64,000 nt of DNA from Stappia sp. 28M-7 (GCF_014252955.1 NZ_JACMIA010000001.1:868001-932000), one strand, 5' to 3'; numbered from the stretch's first letter, positions 36,602-46,925 are shown. Notes: generated by a model from the sequence alone, not told the origin. Numbers and translations are program-made.

Positions 36602-36837
36602 CTCGTGATCCTTGCGGGGCGGGAGGCGGTCCGCTGAATGGTCGGTGGCGACCGTAGTGCCGGGGCCGCGCTTCGGCAAGCCGGTCGCGGAGGCGGTTCA
36701 GGTTTTGTTTGCCCTGTTCGGTGACCAATCCCTAACCCTGGTTGCAACGGAAAAGCGTTAACCGTGCTTGTTAAGCGGATCGGGACGGCTCGCTGCTAGT
36801 GTGAAGCCATCAGAGGCCAGACAAAAACATTGGCCCG

Positions 36838-37434
36838 ATGGAGAGCGAATTGAGCCGTCAAACAGCACATCAGGACGCCACTGCAAAAGGATCGGGCCGC
36901 ACCGCGCGGCTCGATCCCTCGCAGATGCCGCACCGCTTCGCGGCCCGCGGCACGGCCTGCGAGCCGACGCAACTCGACGTCTATATCGACCGCCAGCAGG
37001 TCATCGTCAAACGCCGGCTCGCAGGCCTGCCGCTGACCCTTGCCCAGCCGGTCGCCGTCTTCCTCGGCGTCTTCGCCGAGGTCACGCCGGGTGAGGCCCC
37101 GGGCACGCTGAAGGCCCGTATCGGCCTGATGCACCGGGATCCCGCAATGTCCATCGAGTTGGCGAGCGACGACCGTCTGGAAGACCTTGCCGAAGACTGG
37201 TGCGCCTGGGGCGAGGCCCTCGGTCTGCCGCTTCTCCTGGTCGAGCCGGACGGCAGTGTCAGCCGCATTGACGGATCCGGCCATCCCGGCCGCACGCCGA
37301 TGGCGCCGACCCGCCGCCGTGTCGCGGCGCTGACCGCGCGCCGTCCGCGCTTCCTGCTGCGCCGCAAGCCGGGCAGCCGCTCGCAGGAAACCGCCGTCTA
37401 TCGCGGCGAGCGCGAGCTGATCGCCCGCAACTGA
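36838..37434 (+). CDS. DUF6101-type protein
   Basis: This 198-residue protein begins with a Ser/Gln-rich segment and then carries the conserved core ARGTACEPTQLDVYIDRQQV (about 35-55) and further LAGLPLTLAQPVAVFLGVFA (about 60-80). A highly basic C-terminus (RRRVAALTARRPRFLLRRK, about 160-180) suggests nucleic-acid or membrane contact. No catalytic motif is visible. I place it in DUF6101 from memory of the core, so the family name is likely but not certain. It stands alone between pmbA and ubiA. Confidence 0.7.
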   Translation: MESELSRQTAHQDATAKGSGRTARLDPSQMPHRFAARGTACEPTQLDVYIDRQQVIVKRRLAGLPLTLAQPVAVFLGVFAEVTPGEAPGTLKARIGLMHRDPAMSIELASDDRLEDLAEDWCAWGEALGLPLLLVEPDGSVSRIDGSGHPGRTPMAPTRRRVAALTARRPRFLLRRKPGSRSQETAVYRGERELIARN

Positions 37435-37438
37435 ACGC

Positions 37439-37472
37439 AAAAAAGGCAGGCGCTGTTTACAGGAGCGCCTGC
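37439..37472 (-). terminator. Rho-independent terminator overlapping the ubiA stop
   Basis: GCAGGCGC (37446-37453) and GCGCCTGC (37465-37472) pair. On the minus strand six T follow (complement of 37439-37444). The ubiA stop codon at 37457-37459 lies in the loop, so the stem begins inside the coding sequence. Confidence 0.85.
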
Positions 37473-38401
37473 ACCATCGCTTCCAGCACGAGGCCGGCGA
37501 ACAGGATCCAGCCATAGGTCGTGTTGGAGCGGAACAGCTTCAGGCACTGATCCGGGTCGTCGATGTCGAGCCGGATGATCTGCCAGACGAGATGGGCAAG
37601 GCCGATGGCCAGGCCCGCAAAGGCAGCCGGTCCCGCATCCGCCCCGAACAGCGCCAGCGCAAACAGCACCGTCGCCCCGCCGTAAAGGGCAGCGAGCGCC
37701 GGCTTGGTCCACTCGCCGAACAGGCGCGCGGTGGAGCGCACCCCGACCAGCGCGTCGTCTTCCTTGTCCTGATGCGCGTAGATCGTGTCGTAGCCGATCG
37801 TCCACAGGATGCCGCCGCAATAGAGCGCCACCGCCGGCCAGTCGAGCCGGCCGAACGCGGCCGCCCAGCCCATCAGCGCGCCCCAGGAAAAGGCAAGGCC
37901 CAGGAACAGCTGGGGCCAGCTCGTCACCCGCTTCATGAACGGATAGACCGCAACGACCGCCAGCGAGGCGACGCCGAGCAGGATGGCGAAGCCGTTGAAC
38001 TGCACCAGAACCGCAAGCCCGACCAGCGCCTGCAGCACCAGGAAGGCCTTGGCCTGCATCCGCGTGACCTGGCCCGACGGCAGCGGGCGCGAACGCGTCC
38101 GCGCCACCTTGTCGTCAATGTCCTGATCAATCAGGTCGTTATAGGTGCAGCCGGCGCCGCGCATGGCGATGGCGCCGATCATGAAAAGCAGAAGGTGCCA
38201 GGGGTCGGGCAGGGCCCGGCCGCCGGCGACGGCGGCAAGCGCGGCCGACCACCAGCACGGCCAAAGCAGCAGCCACCAGCCGATGGGCCGCTCCCAGCGG
38301 GCCAGTCTTGCGTAGGGCCGCAGCCATTCCGGAGCCCGCGTGTCGACCCAGTGTCCCCGCACCGCATCCGCCACCCGGCCCGCGATCGTGTCGTTTTGCA
38401 T
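37457..38401 (-). CDS. ubiA: 4-hydroxybenzoate polyprenyltransferase (ubiquinone biosynthesis)
   Basis: UbiA attaches the polyprenyl chain to 4-hydroxybenzoate in the inner membrane. The 314-residue protein has about eight membrane helices and both Asp-rich prenyl-diphosphate sites: LIDQDIDDKVARTRSRPLPS (about 90) and DTIYAHQDKEDD (about 215). The ATG at 38401 precedes an amphipathic N-terminus. The gene is divergent from purD, with a 150-bp gap, and ends in a terminator. Confidence 0.93.
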   Translation of the reverse strand: MQNDTIAGRVADAVRGHWVDTRAPEWLRPYARLARWERPIGWWLLLWPCWWSAALAAVAGGRALPDPWHLLLFMIGAIAMRGAGCTYNDLIDQDIDDKVARTRSRPLPSGQVTRMQAKAFLVLQALVGLAVLVQFNGFAILLGVASLAVVAVYPFMKRVTSWPQLFLGLAFSWGALMGWAAAFGRLDWPAVALYCGGILWTIGYDTIYAHQDKEDDALVGVRSTARLFGEWTKPALAALYGGATVLFALALFGADAGPAAFAGLAIGLAHLVWQIIRLDIDDPDQCLKLFRSNTTYGWILFAGLVLEAMVQALL

Positions 38402-38551
38402 CGCCTCACCTGTCGGCTATCCGCCCGCGCCGTGATACCGCCTTTGGGCTGCGGATGAAAGGCCGGCGGGCGCGTCAGGGCTTGTCTGCGATCCCGCCGC
38501 AGGCTAGGAGGCGGCAATTCCTCAAAACCATCGCGACGGGGTGTGCGACAG

Positions 38552-39838
38552 ATGAATATCCTCCTGATCGGATCCGGCGGCCGCGAACACGCCCTTGCCT
38601 GGGCCATCGTCAACTCGCCGCTGACGGGCCGCCTCCACGTCGCTCCCGGCAATGCCGGCATCGCCGAGGAGGCCACCTGCGTCGCGCTCGACACATCCGA
38701 CCCGGCCGCCGTCATCGCCTATTGCCGCGACCACGAGATCGGCCTCGTCGTCGTCGGGCCGGAAGGGCCGCTGGTCGCCGGCCTCGTCGATGAACTGATG
38801 GACGCCGGCATCAAGGCCTTCGGTCCGCGCAAGGCGCCGGCGAGCCTGGAGGGCTCGAAGGGCTTCACCAAGGACCTTTGTGCCCGCGCCGCGATCCCTA
38901 CCGCCGCCTATGGCCGCTTCACCGATGCCGCCGCCGCCAAGGCCTATATCGCCAAGGTCGGCGCGCCCATCGTCGTCAAGGCGGACGGGCTTGCCGCCGG
39001 CAAGGGCGTCGTCGTGGCGATGACCGAGGCCGAGGCGCTTGCCGCGGTAGACGCCTGTTTCGACGGAGAATTCGGCGCTGCCGGCGCCGAGGTCGTGGTC
39101 GAGGAGTTCCTGGAAGGCGAGGAGGCGAGCCTCTTCGTGCTGTCCGACGGCCGCAACGTGCTGCCGCTCGCCAGCGCCCAGGACCACAAGCGCGTGGGCG
39201 AGGGCGACACCGGCCCGAACACCGGCGGCATGGGCGCCTATTCCCCGGCGCCGGTCATGACGCCGGAGCTGACCGAGCGCGCCATGCGCGAGATCGTCGA
39301 GCCGACCGTTGCAACGCTTGCAGCTGAGGGAACGCCCTTCGTCGGCGTGCTCTATGCCGGCCTGATGATGACCGCGGACGGCCCGAAGCTGATCGAATAC
39401 AACGTCCGCTTCGGCGATCCGGAGTGCCAGGTGCTGATGATGCGGCTCAAGGACGACATCGTCACCTTGATGCTTGCCTGCATCGACGGGACGCTCGACA
39501 AGGTCGGCGCGCGCTGGCGCGACGAGGTGGCGCTGACCGTGGTCCTGGCCGCGAACGGCTATCCCGGCGTCTACGACAAGGGCACGGTTATCCACGGTCT
39601 CAAAGCGCTGGAGGGGGACCCCGCGCTCAAGGTGTTCCACGCCGGAACGCGGCTGGACGAGGAGGGCCGGGTGCTCGCAAACGGCGGGCGCGTGCTCAAT
39701 GTCACGGCGCTCGGTCGCACCGTCGCGGAAGCCCGCGAGCGCGCCTACGCCGCCATCGAACGCATTGATTGGCCTGAAGGTTTTTGCCGCCGCGACATCG
39801 GCTGGCGGGCGGTCGCACGCGAGGACGGCACCGCCTGA
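38552..39838 (+). CDS. purD: Phosphoribosylamine-glycine ligase
   Basis: PurD (GARS) joins phosphoribosylamine and glycine with ATP, the second step of purine synthesis. The 428-residue ATP-grasp protein shows the N-terminal [13 protein letters not shown] (about residue 8), the ATP-grasp core [15 protein letters not shown] (about 143) and the metal-binding stretch [11 protein letters not shown] and VRFGDPECQ (about 265 and 288). The ATG at 38552 is chosen as the family start [10 protein letters not shown]; three codons upstream are also open. Confidence 0.95.
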   Translation: MNILLIGSGGREHALAWAIVNSPLTGRLHVAPGNAGIAEEATCVALDTSDPAAVIAYCRDHEIGLVVVGPEGPLVAGLVDELMDAGIKAFGPRKAPASLEGSKGFTKDLCARAAIPTAAYGRFTDAAAAKAYIAKVGAPIVVKADGLAAGKGVVVAMTEAEALAAVDACFDGEFGAAGAEVVVEEFLEGEEASLFVLSDGRNVLPLASAQDHKRVGEGDTGPNTGGMGAYSPAPVMTPELTERAMREIVEPTVATLAAEGTPFVGVLYAGLMMTADGPKLIEYNVRFGDPECQVLMMRLKDDIVTLMLACIDGTLDKVGARWRDEVALTVVLAANGYPGVYDKGTVIHGLKALEGDPALKVFHAGTRLDEEGRVLANGGRVLNVTALGRTVAEARERAYAAIERIDWPEGFCRRDIGWRAVAREDGTA

Positions 39839-39864
39839 GGCCCCTTTCGGGCCTTGCCGGATTT

Positions 39865-39922
39865 CGAGACGGATTTTGCAAAACTCCGTCTCGAACTCGG
39901 CAAATTTCGAGAATCGCTTCTC
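39865..39922 (+). terminator. Two hairpins downstream of purD
   Basis: CGAGACGGA (39865-39873) pairs with TCCGTCTCG (39885-39893). A second, shorter stem GAGAA/TTCTC lies at 39909-39922. They lie 26 and 70 bp past the purD stop. No long T tract follows, so they are weak terminators or mRNA 3'-end stabilisers. Confidence 0.45.
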
Positions 39923-40020
39923 AAAATCGCCGATTGCGCCGGGCGGTCGCAGCCGCTTCAATCGCCCCCGTGCAGGTTCCGCGACGAGGGCCTGCCGACC
40001 AGACGGTTCGGGAGGCTTTG

Positions 40021-40929
40021 ATGCAGGGCGGTGACGATCTCTTTCCAGGATTCACGACGGGGATATCTCGCGGCGAGGGTGTGGATATCTTCTGCCGCAT
40101 CGGCGGGACGGGTCCTGCGCTCCTGCTCCTGCACGGCTACCCGCAGACCCATGCCATGTGGCACGGCATCGCCGGCGAGCTCGCCCGCCACTTTACCGTC
40201 GTCGTTGCGGACCTGCGCGGCTACGGCCGTTCGAGCGCGCCGGAGGGCGACGAGGCCCATCATCTCTATTCCAAACGCGCGATGGCGGCCGACATGGTCG
40301 CGGTCATGGCCGGGCTCGGTCACGACAGCTTCATGGTCGCTGGCCACGACCGCGGCGGGCGGGTCGGCTACCGGATGGCGCTCGACCACCCCGACAAGGT
40401 GCGGCGGCTCGCCGTGCTCGACATCCTGCCGACCTACGACTACTGGCAGAACATGGACTGGCGCTACGGCATGGCCATCTATCACTGGCTGTTCCTGGCC
40501 CAGCCGAAGCCGCTGCCCGAACGCCTGATCGCCGGTGCGTCCGACTACTATCTCGACCACACGCTGGCGAGCTGGACGGCGCACAAGGACCTGTCGGCCT
40601 TCGATCCCCGGGCGCTCGCCGACTACCGGGCCTCCTTCTCCCAGCCCGCCCGCCAGCACGCGGCCTGCGAAGACTACCGGGCCGGGGCGACCATCGACAT
40701 GGAGCTCGACACAGCCGACCGCGAGGCGGGCCGCAAGATCGCCTGCCCGCTGCTGGCGCTCTACGGCAATGGCGGGTTGGCGCAAAAGACCGCAACGCCG
40801 GTCGAGACCTGGTCGCGCTGGGCGAGCGATGTACGCGGGCAGGGCGTCGATGCCGGCCATTTCCTGGTGGAGGAGGATCCGGCGGCAACGCTCGCCGCGC
40901 TCCTGCCGTTCTTCCTGGACGAGGCGTGA
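40021..40929 (+). CDS. Alpha/beta hydrolase, fluoroacetate-dehalogenase-like
   Basis: This 302-residue alpha/beta hydrolase shares specific residue positions with fluoroacetate dehalogenase from Rhodopseudomonas palustris RPA1163. Its nucleophile Asp is residue 110 in GHDRGGR, followed by Arg111 and Arg114, with Asp134 and His280 completing the triad. The halide pocket residues His155 and Trp156 (in YHW) and Tyr219 are also in place, as is Trp185. The enzyme would cleave fluoroacetate or chloroacetate to glycolate, in the cytoplasm. Some members of this group act on haloacetates but not fluoroacetate, so the substrate remains to be proven. GGGAGG precedes the ATG at 40021. It is not in an operon. 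Confidence 0.85.
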   Translation: MQGGDDLFPGFTTGISRGEGVDIFCRIGGTGPALLLLHGYPQTHAMWHGIAGELARHFTVVVADLRGYGRSSAPEGDEAHHLYSKRAMAADMVAVMAGLGHDSFMVAGHDRGGRVGYRMALDHPDKVRRLAVLDILPTYDYWQNMDWRYGMAIYHWLFLAQPKPLPERLIAGASDYYLDHTLASWTAHKDLSAFDPRALADYRASFSQPARQHAACEDYRAGATIDMELDTADREAGRKIACPLLALYGNGGLAQKTATPVETWSRWASDVRGQGVDAGHFLVEEDPAATLAALLPFFLDEA

Positions 40930-40974
40930 TCTCCCTCTCTTAAAGAGGTAGCGCCTGGAACGACCCGCACGCGT

Positions 40975-41022
40975 CGTGGCTCGCCGGTCCCGGGTCGCGG
41001 CTGCGCCTTGCCCGGGATGACG
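40975..41022 (+). repeat. 48-bp dispersed repeat, copy 1
   Basis: Identical over 48 bp to 41399-41446. The inner part has TCCCGGG and CCCGGGA arms about 15 nt apart, so it can fold into a hairpin. Confidence 0.9.
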
Positions 41023-41241
41023 CCAGAGAGGGCGGAGAGGGGCTGGGGAGGCTGCGAGAGGGTCTTCCGTCTCATCGCTGCCGTCTCGCGTCTCGCACTT
41101 GCTGAGGGTGCCAATGGGTCCCGGCTCTCCGGCTTCGCCTGCGGCCGGGATGACGTCCGAGGGGGAGGCTGGGGCCTCGTGTTCTCTCTGGCTGTGTGCG
41201 AACGACGTCGCGAGGAGCACGGCCTTACCGCTCTCACAGAC

Positions 41242-41296
41242 TGTCACCCCGGCCAAGCGCAGCGCGGAGCCGGGGCCCATTGGTTGCCAGAGCGGC
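41242..41296 (+). repeat. Palindromic dispersed repeat shared with the 51.8 kb gap
   Basis: It begins GTCACCCCGGCC and ends with a 21-nt tail (41276-41296). That tail occurs, inverted and with one mismatch, at 51857-51877. Between the two loci it is the best evidence for a shared dispersed family. Confidence 0.8.
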
Positions 41297-41398
41297 CGCG
41301 AGGACACGGAAACCTCTCCCCTCGTCATCCCGGCCGCAGAGCCGGGATCGGAGAGCCGGGGCCGTATGAGGCGCGCTCCGGGACCATGCCACGACCAC

Positions 41399-41446
41399 CG
41401 TGGCTCGCCGGTCCCGGGTCGCGGCTGCGCCTTGCCCGGGATGACG
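41399..41446 (+). repeat. 48-bp dispersed repeat, copy 2
   Basis: Exact copy of 40975-41022 in the same orientation, 424 bp downstream and 35 bp before the end of tldD. Confidence 0.9.
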
Positions 41447-41481
41447 TCCGAAGGGGAGGGAGGCGACAGGCGTCTCCCGCC

Positions 41482-42906
41482 TCAGACGGCGGTGCCGCCG
41501 ATGGTCATCTTGTTGATGCGCAGGGTCGGCTGGCCGACGCCGACGGGCACGCCCTGGCCCTGCTTGCCGCAGGTGCCGATGCCCGGATCGAGCGCCATGT
41601 CGTTGCCGATGGCCTCGACCCGCGTCAGCGCGTCCGGCCCGTTGCCGATCAGCATGGCGCCCTTGATCGGCGCGCCGATGCGCCCGTTCTCGATCCGGTA
41701 GGCCTCGGTGCACGAGAACACGAACTTGCCGCTGGTGATGTCGACCTGGCCGCCACCGAAGGAGACGGCGTAGATGCCGTCCTTGACGCCTTCCAGGATC
41801 TCGCCCGGATCGCGGTCGCCGGCCAGCATCACCGTGTTGGTCATGCGCGGCATCGGAATATGGGCGAAGGACTGCCGCCGGCCGTTGCCGGTCGGGGCGA
41901 CGCCCATCAGCCGGGCGTTCTGCCGGTCCTGCATGTAGCCGGTGAGAATGCCGTCCTCGATCAGCACGGTGCGCCCGGTCGGCGTGCCCTCGTCGTCGAC
42001 GGTGAGCGAGCCGCGCCGCCCGCCGATGGTGCCGTCGTCGACGATGGTGACGCCCTTGGAGGCGACGCGCTGGCCCATCAGGCCGGCGAAGGCGGAGGTC
42101 TTCTTGCGATTGAAGTCGCCCTCGAGCCCATGGCCGACCGCCTCGTGCAGCAGGATGCCAGGCCAGCCAGGGCCAAGCACCACGTCGAAGCTGCCGGCGG
42201 GGGCCGGCACGGCCTCCAGGTTGACCAGCGCCTGGCGCAGCGCCTCGTCGACCGCATGCTTCCAGCTGTCCTCGGTCAGGAAGGCCTCGACCATGTCGCG
42301 CCCGCCGAACCCGTGCGAGCCGCTCTCCTGCCGGCTGCCGTCGCCGGCGACCACCGAGACGCCGAAACGCACCAAGGGGCGCACGTCGCGCACCCGGTGC
42401 CCGTCGGCGCGCAGGATCTCCACCACCTGCCAGGAACTGGCGAGCGAGACGCTGACCTGCCGCACCTTGGGATCGCGGGCCCGCGCGTAGGCATCGATCC
42501 GCTGCAACAGCGTGACCTTGTCGGCAAAGACCGGCGAGGCGATGGGGTTGCCGTCGCCATATAGCTTTGCGTTGGTGCGCGGCGGGGCCTCCGCATAGGT
42601 GCCCGAATGGCCGGAGGCGACGGCCGAGACCGCATCGGCCGCCCGCTCGAGCGCGGCGACGGAGACCTCGCCGGAATGGGCGTAGCCGGCCGCCTCGCCG
42701 GCAACGGCGCGCAGACCGAAGCCGCGGCTGGTGTCGTAATTGGCGCCCTTCAGCCGGCCATTGTCGAAGACGAGGCTCTCCGACTGCCGGTATTCGAGAA
42801 AGAGCTCGCCGTCGTCGGCGCCCTTGAGAGCGCGGGCGAGCACGCTGCGCGCCTGCTCCTCGCTCAAGCCGGCACCGGCAATCAGGTCGGTCGTCGCATC
42901 GCTCAT
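41482..42906 (-). CDS. tldD: TldD metalloprotease subunit
   Basis: TldD is the catalytic partner of PmbA (TldE). The zinc-type motif HEAVGHGLEGD (about residue 260) is intact, which distinguishes it from PmbA. The 474-residue length is usual. The C-terminal stretch CGKQGQGVPVGVGQPTLRI is also typical, and supplies the substrate-facing site. The ATG at 42906 is preferred because the frame upstream to 42969 does not match the family. It is not next to pmbA, and the gap that follows its 3' end (40930-41481) is repeat-rich. Confidence 0.93.
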   Translation of the reverse strand: MSDATTDLIAGAGLSEEQARSVLARALKGADDGELFLEYRQSESLVFDNGRLKGANYDTSRGFGLRAVAGEAAGYAHSGEVSVAALERAADAVSAVASGHSGTYAEAPPRTNAKLYGDGNPIASPVFADKVTLLQRIDAYARARDPKVRQVSVSLASSWQVVEILRADGHRVRDVRPLVRFGVSVVAGDGSRQESGSHGFGGRDMVEAFLTEDSWKHAVDEALRQALVNLEAVPAPAGSFDVVLGPGWPGILLHEAVGHGLEGDFNRKKTSAFAGLMGQRVASKGVTIVDDGTIGGRRGSLTVDDEGTPTGRTVLIEDGILTGYMQDRQNARLMGVAPTGNGRRQSFAHIPMPRMTNTVMLAGDRDPGEILEGVKDGIYAVSFGGGQVDITSGKFVFSCTEAYRIENGRIGAPIKGAMLIGNGPDALTRVEAIGNDMALDPGIGTCGKQGQGVPVGVGQPTLRINKMTIGGTAV

Positions 42907-43089
42907 CGGTCGGGTCCCGCGAAAGAGATCATCTGGGAGGGAAACTAGGGGCTCGGGCCGCGCTTGCACAGCCCCGCCGGAGACGGCGGGACGAAAACAC
43001 CCGGCCCCGGACGCGAAAACGGCCGGGAAGACCCGGCCGCCGAAATCCGCGTCTCCGGCTTCAACGCGCCGGAAAAACCGAACGATCGC

Positions 43090-43620
43090 TTAGGGCAGGG
43101 CGGCAAAACCCTCGGAGAAGCCGTTCAGCGAGATCGGGATGCCGATGCCTTCTTCCGGGGTCTGGAAGATGACGAAGGTGGCGGCGCTGCCCTTCTGCAT
43201 CTTTTCGATCAGGTCGTCCTGCATCACCACCTCGACGATGCAGCCGTTCGGCAGGCAGCGCACGAAGCCGGCGCGCCCGACATCGGCGTCGTCGACGCGC
43301 AGGCCGAGGCCCATCGGCAGCAGCACGCCGAGCGGCGCCAGAACGCGCAGCAGGCGCGACTGCTTGTCGGCGGTCTTCAGCACGATGACGGAGAGGCCGA
43401 CATTCTCGCGGTCGTCCGCGGTGACGTTCTGGATCAGCGCGCATTGCTCTTCCTGCGCGCCGGCCGGCGTGTCGCAGCGCATCTGCCAGTCGCCGTGCAC
43501 GGAGCGCACCGCGCCCTGGGCATGGGCCAGGGGAATGGCCGCGACATTGGCCAGGACGGCGGCCACAAGGGCAAGGACGGCCGCGAGGCGGAACGTGGTC
43601 GGCTTGGTCAAAACAGGCAC
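43090..43620 (-). CDS. Invasion-associated locus B (IalB) family protein
   Basis: This 176-residue secreted protein has a signal peptide (about 1-32, ending in PLAHA) and then the IalB domain. It shows CDTPAG and CALIQNV (about 48 and 58), and later FVRCLPNGCIVEVVMQDDL (about 120-140). The four Cys fit two disulfides. IalB-family proteins are periplasmic or outer-membrane and common in Rhizobiales; only in Bartonella is a link to invasion claimed. The GTG at 43620 is chosen because GGAGT lies about 11 nt upstream. It is divergent from coxB over a 639-bp gap. A direct role here is unknown. Confidence 0.88.
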   Translation of the reverse strand: MPVLTKPTTFRLAAVLALVAAVLANVAAIPLAHAQGAVRSVHGDWQMRCDTPAGAQEEQCALIQNVTADDRENVGLSVIVLKTADKQSRLLRVLAPLGVLLPMGLGLRVDDADVGRAGFVRCLPNGCIVEVVMQDDLIEKMQKGSAATFVIFQTPEEGIGIPISLNGFSEGFAALP

Positions 43621-44001
43621 GGGCGAGACTCCGTAGGTTCGCAGCGGTACAATTCCCTTGGCCGGTTTCCCGGTCTTCGTGAGGTGCGCAAGGCGCCGTG
43701 TGCGGTACGGACGGCGCCGTATCGCCCACCGGTGTTGCGCTCCGTCCCTGCAGATCGCGGCCAGCGGAGCGGCGCGGGCAGGAGAGAGCGGCAAAGGGGT
43801 CCCGGACGGGCGTGATCGTCGTCTGATTCGCACGAAACCGCGCGCATTCCGCTTTGTCGGCCCTCGAAAGGTCGATTTCAAGGCGAAACCGCCCGATCCC
43901 CGTCCTTTCCCGAAAAGTGCGGGGCGGAAGGGGTGTCCCCGCAGCCCGTGGCGAAAGGAAGGCGAGGATTCGGCCGGAATTTGGGCATTCACGAAACTAC
44001 T

Positions 44002-44015
44002 GCATTGCGCAATGC
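44002..44015. promoter_or_regulatory. 14-bp perfect palindrome upstream of coxB
   Basis: GCATTGCGCAATGC is a perfect palindrome. It lies 28 bp to the left of the FNR/FixK-like box. It could bind a dimeric regulator; which one is not known. Confidence 0.5.
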
Positions 44016-44042
44016 GGCGGCTTATGGTTTTTCAGGCCGACT

Positions 44043-44056
44043 TTGATATCGGTCAA
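44043..44056. promoter_or_regulatory. FNR/FixK-like box
   Basis: TTGAT-N4-GTCAA matches 9 of the 10 conserved positions of the TTGAT-N4-ATCAA consensus of FNR, FixK and FnrL. It sits 204 bp upstream of coxB, in the same gap as ialB. Oxygen-responsive control of either gene is plausible. Confidence 0.55.
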
Positions 44057-44259
44057 ACTGCGGTCAAGTAACCCTTGCGGCGTTTTGACACCCCTTTCTG
44101 TCTTATCGACATGCGGTAAGCTAAGGGGTATCGGGCGTGGCGCGGGGTGGACCCGGAGACGGGCTTGGCGCGGCGCCGGGGCGGCGCAGTGCCTGAGAGA
44201 CAAGTAATGGGATTCCGCCAGGTTCAGCTGGCCGGCGGGGTCAGGAAGGGAGCACGGAC

Positions 44260-45183
44260 GTGACAGGATTGGTCAAGCGTCTGACGAAGTTTGCAGCGGT
44301 GGCGCTCGCCCCGCTCGCCTTTGCCGGTGCGGCGGTGGCCGCCCAGCCGATGCCGTGGCAGCTGGGTTTCCAGCCGGCCGCGACGGAAGTGATGGAAGAC
44401 ATCACCTGGTTCACCGATTTCACGCTGGTGATCGTCACGATCATCACGCTGTTCGTTCTGGCCCTGCTGGTGTGGTGCATCATGCGCTTCAACTCCAAGG
44501 CCAACCCGACGCCGTCGCGGACCTCCCACAACACCATGATCGAGGTGGTGTGGACGCTGGTCCCGATCCTCGTCCTGGTCATGATCTCGATCCCTTCGTT
44601 CCGCCTGCTCTACAAGCAGGTCGAGATCCCCGAATACGACATGACCATCAAGGTGACCGGCTACCAGTGGTACTGGGGCTACGAGTACACCGATGAGAGC
44701 CTGTCCGGCATTTCCTTCGAGTCGATCATGCTGCGCGAAGAGTCCGAGCGGGCCGAGCGCGCCGCCGAATACGGCCGCCCGATCGAGGAATATCCCCGCC
44801 TGCTGGCTGTCGACAACGAGGTCATCGTGCCGGTCGGCAAGACCGTGCGCCTGCAGATCACCGCTGCCGACGTGATGCACTCCTTCGCCATGCCGGCCTT
44901 CGGCGTGAAGATGGATGCGGTTCCGGGTCGTCTGAACGAGACCTGGTTCAACGCCAAGCAGACCGGCATCTTCTACGGCCAGTGCTCCGAGCTCTGCGGC
45001 AAGGACCATGCCTTCATGCCGATTGCCATCCGGGTGGTCGAGGAAGAGCAGTTCCAGGCCTGGGCGGAAGCCGCCAAGGACAGCGTCGAGGATGCGACCC
45101 GTCAGCTGATGGCGACCATCGAGAAGCCGGCCGGCACTGCCGCTGCCCCGGCTGCCGGCTCGCTGGACGTGGCCGCGCGCTGA
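44260..45183 (+). CDS. coxB: Cytochrome c oxidase subunit II (aa3-type)
   Basis: CoxB receives electrons from cytochrome c through the CuA centre and passes them to subunit I. The 307-residue protein has a signal-peptide-like N-terminus (to about residue 28), two membrane helices (about 48-75 and 92-110) and a periplasmic cupredoxin domain. The CuA ligands are in ADVMHSFAMP and GQCSELCGKDHAFM, and the aromatic gate is GYQWYWGYEY. The GTG at 44260 follows AGGAAGGGAG. It heads the cox cluster. A 123-bp spacer with repeats separates it from coxA. Confidence 0.95.
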   Translation: MTGLVKRLTKFAAVALAPLAFAGAAVAAQPMPWQLGFQPAATEVMEDITWFTDFTLVIVTIITLFVLALLVWCIMRFNSKANPTPSRTSHNTMIEVVWTLVPILVLVMISIPSFRLLYKQVEIPEYDMTIKVTGYQWYWGYEYTDESLSGISFESIMLREESERAERAAEYGRPIEEYPRLLAVDNEVIVPVGKTVRLQITAADVMHSFAMPAFGVKMDAVPGRLNETWFNAKQTGIFYGQCSELCGKDHAFMPIAIRVVEEEQFQAWAEAAKDSVEDATRQLMATIEKPAGTAAAPAAGSLDVAAR

Positions 45184-45193
45184 TCGACGTCTC

Positions 45194-45254
45194 GGCGTGC
45201 GAGGCCCGGCCCCGCACGCCGCAAGGTTCGGATCGGGCCAGGTTCGGATCGGGC
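45194..45254 (+). repeat. Hairpin and 15/16-bp tandem repeat between coxB and coxA
   Basis: GGCGTGCG (45194-45201) pairs with CGCACGCC (45213-45220). It is followed by two copies of AGGTTCGGATCGGGC, at 45224-45238 and 45240-45254, one base apart. All lie in the 124-bp coxB-coxA spacer. They may influence mRNA stability or subunit stoichiometry. Confidence 0.55.
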
Positions 45255-45292
45255 TTGTCCCCGGTCGACTGGACCGAGGTAAAATTCTCTAA

Positions 45293-46906
<1,614 letters not shown>

Positions 46907-46925
46907 TCCCGGCGTGACACGGACA

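Larger units (their letters stand above)
40930..41481. other. 552-bp gap filled with palindromic repeats
   Basis: No gene is supported here. The stretch holds two 48-bp exact direct copies (40975-41022 and 41399-41446) and further palindromic units at about 41110-41165, 41242-41296 and 41324-41362. All have the theme of GC-rich arms, CCCGGG or GTCAYCCCGG. Short open frames in this stretch change from strand to strand and have no family match. Confidence 0.75.
43621..44259. other. 639-bp divergent control region between ialB and coxB
   Basis: No coding region is supported. It contains a perfect 14-bp palindrome (44002-44015), an FNR/FixK-like box (44043-44056) and a TTGACA that could serve as a -35 element (44085-44090). 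The stretch from about 43990 to 44120 is more A/T-rich than its surroundings. The remainder carries no motif I could assign. Confidence 0.6.

Noticed and set aside
36758-36774. TTAA-N9-TTAA upstream of the DUF6101 gene, as a possible CtrA site
   Set aside because: The CtrA consensus requires a 7-bp spacer and here it is 9. The flanks do not match further.
40930-41481. A CRISPR array or an insertion element in the repeat-rich gap
   Set aside because: Repeats are palindromic, uneven in spacing and have no spacers of equal length. No transposase or cas gene and no target-site duplication is present.
43621-44259. Short frames within the ialB-coxB gap as genes
   Set aside because: They overlap on both strands, lack ribosome sites and run across the regulatory motifs.
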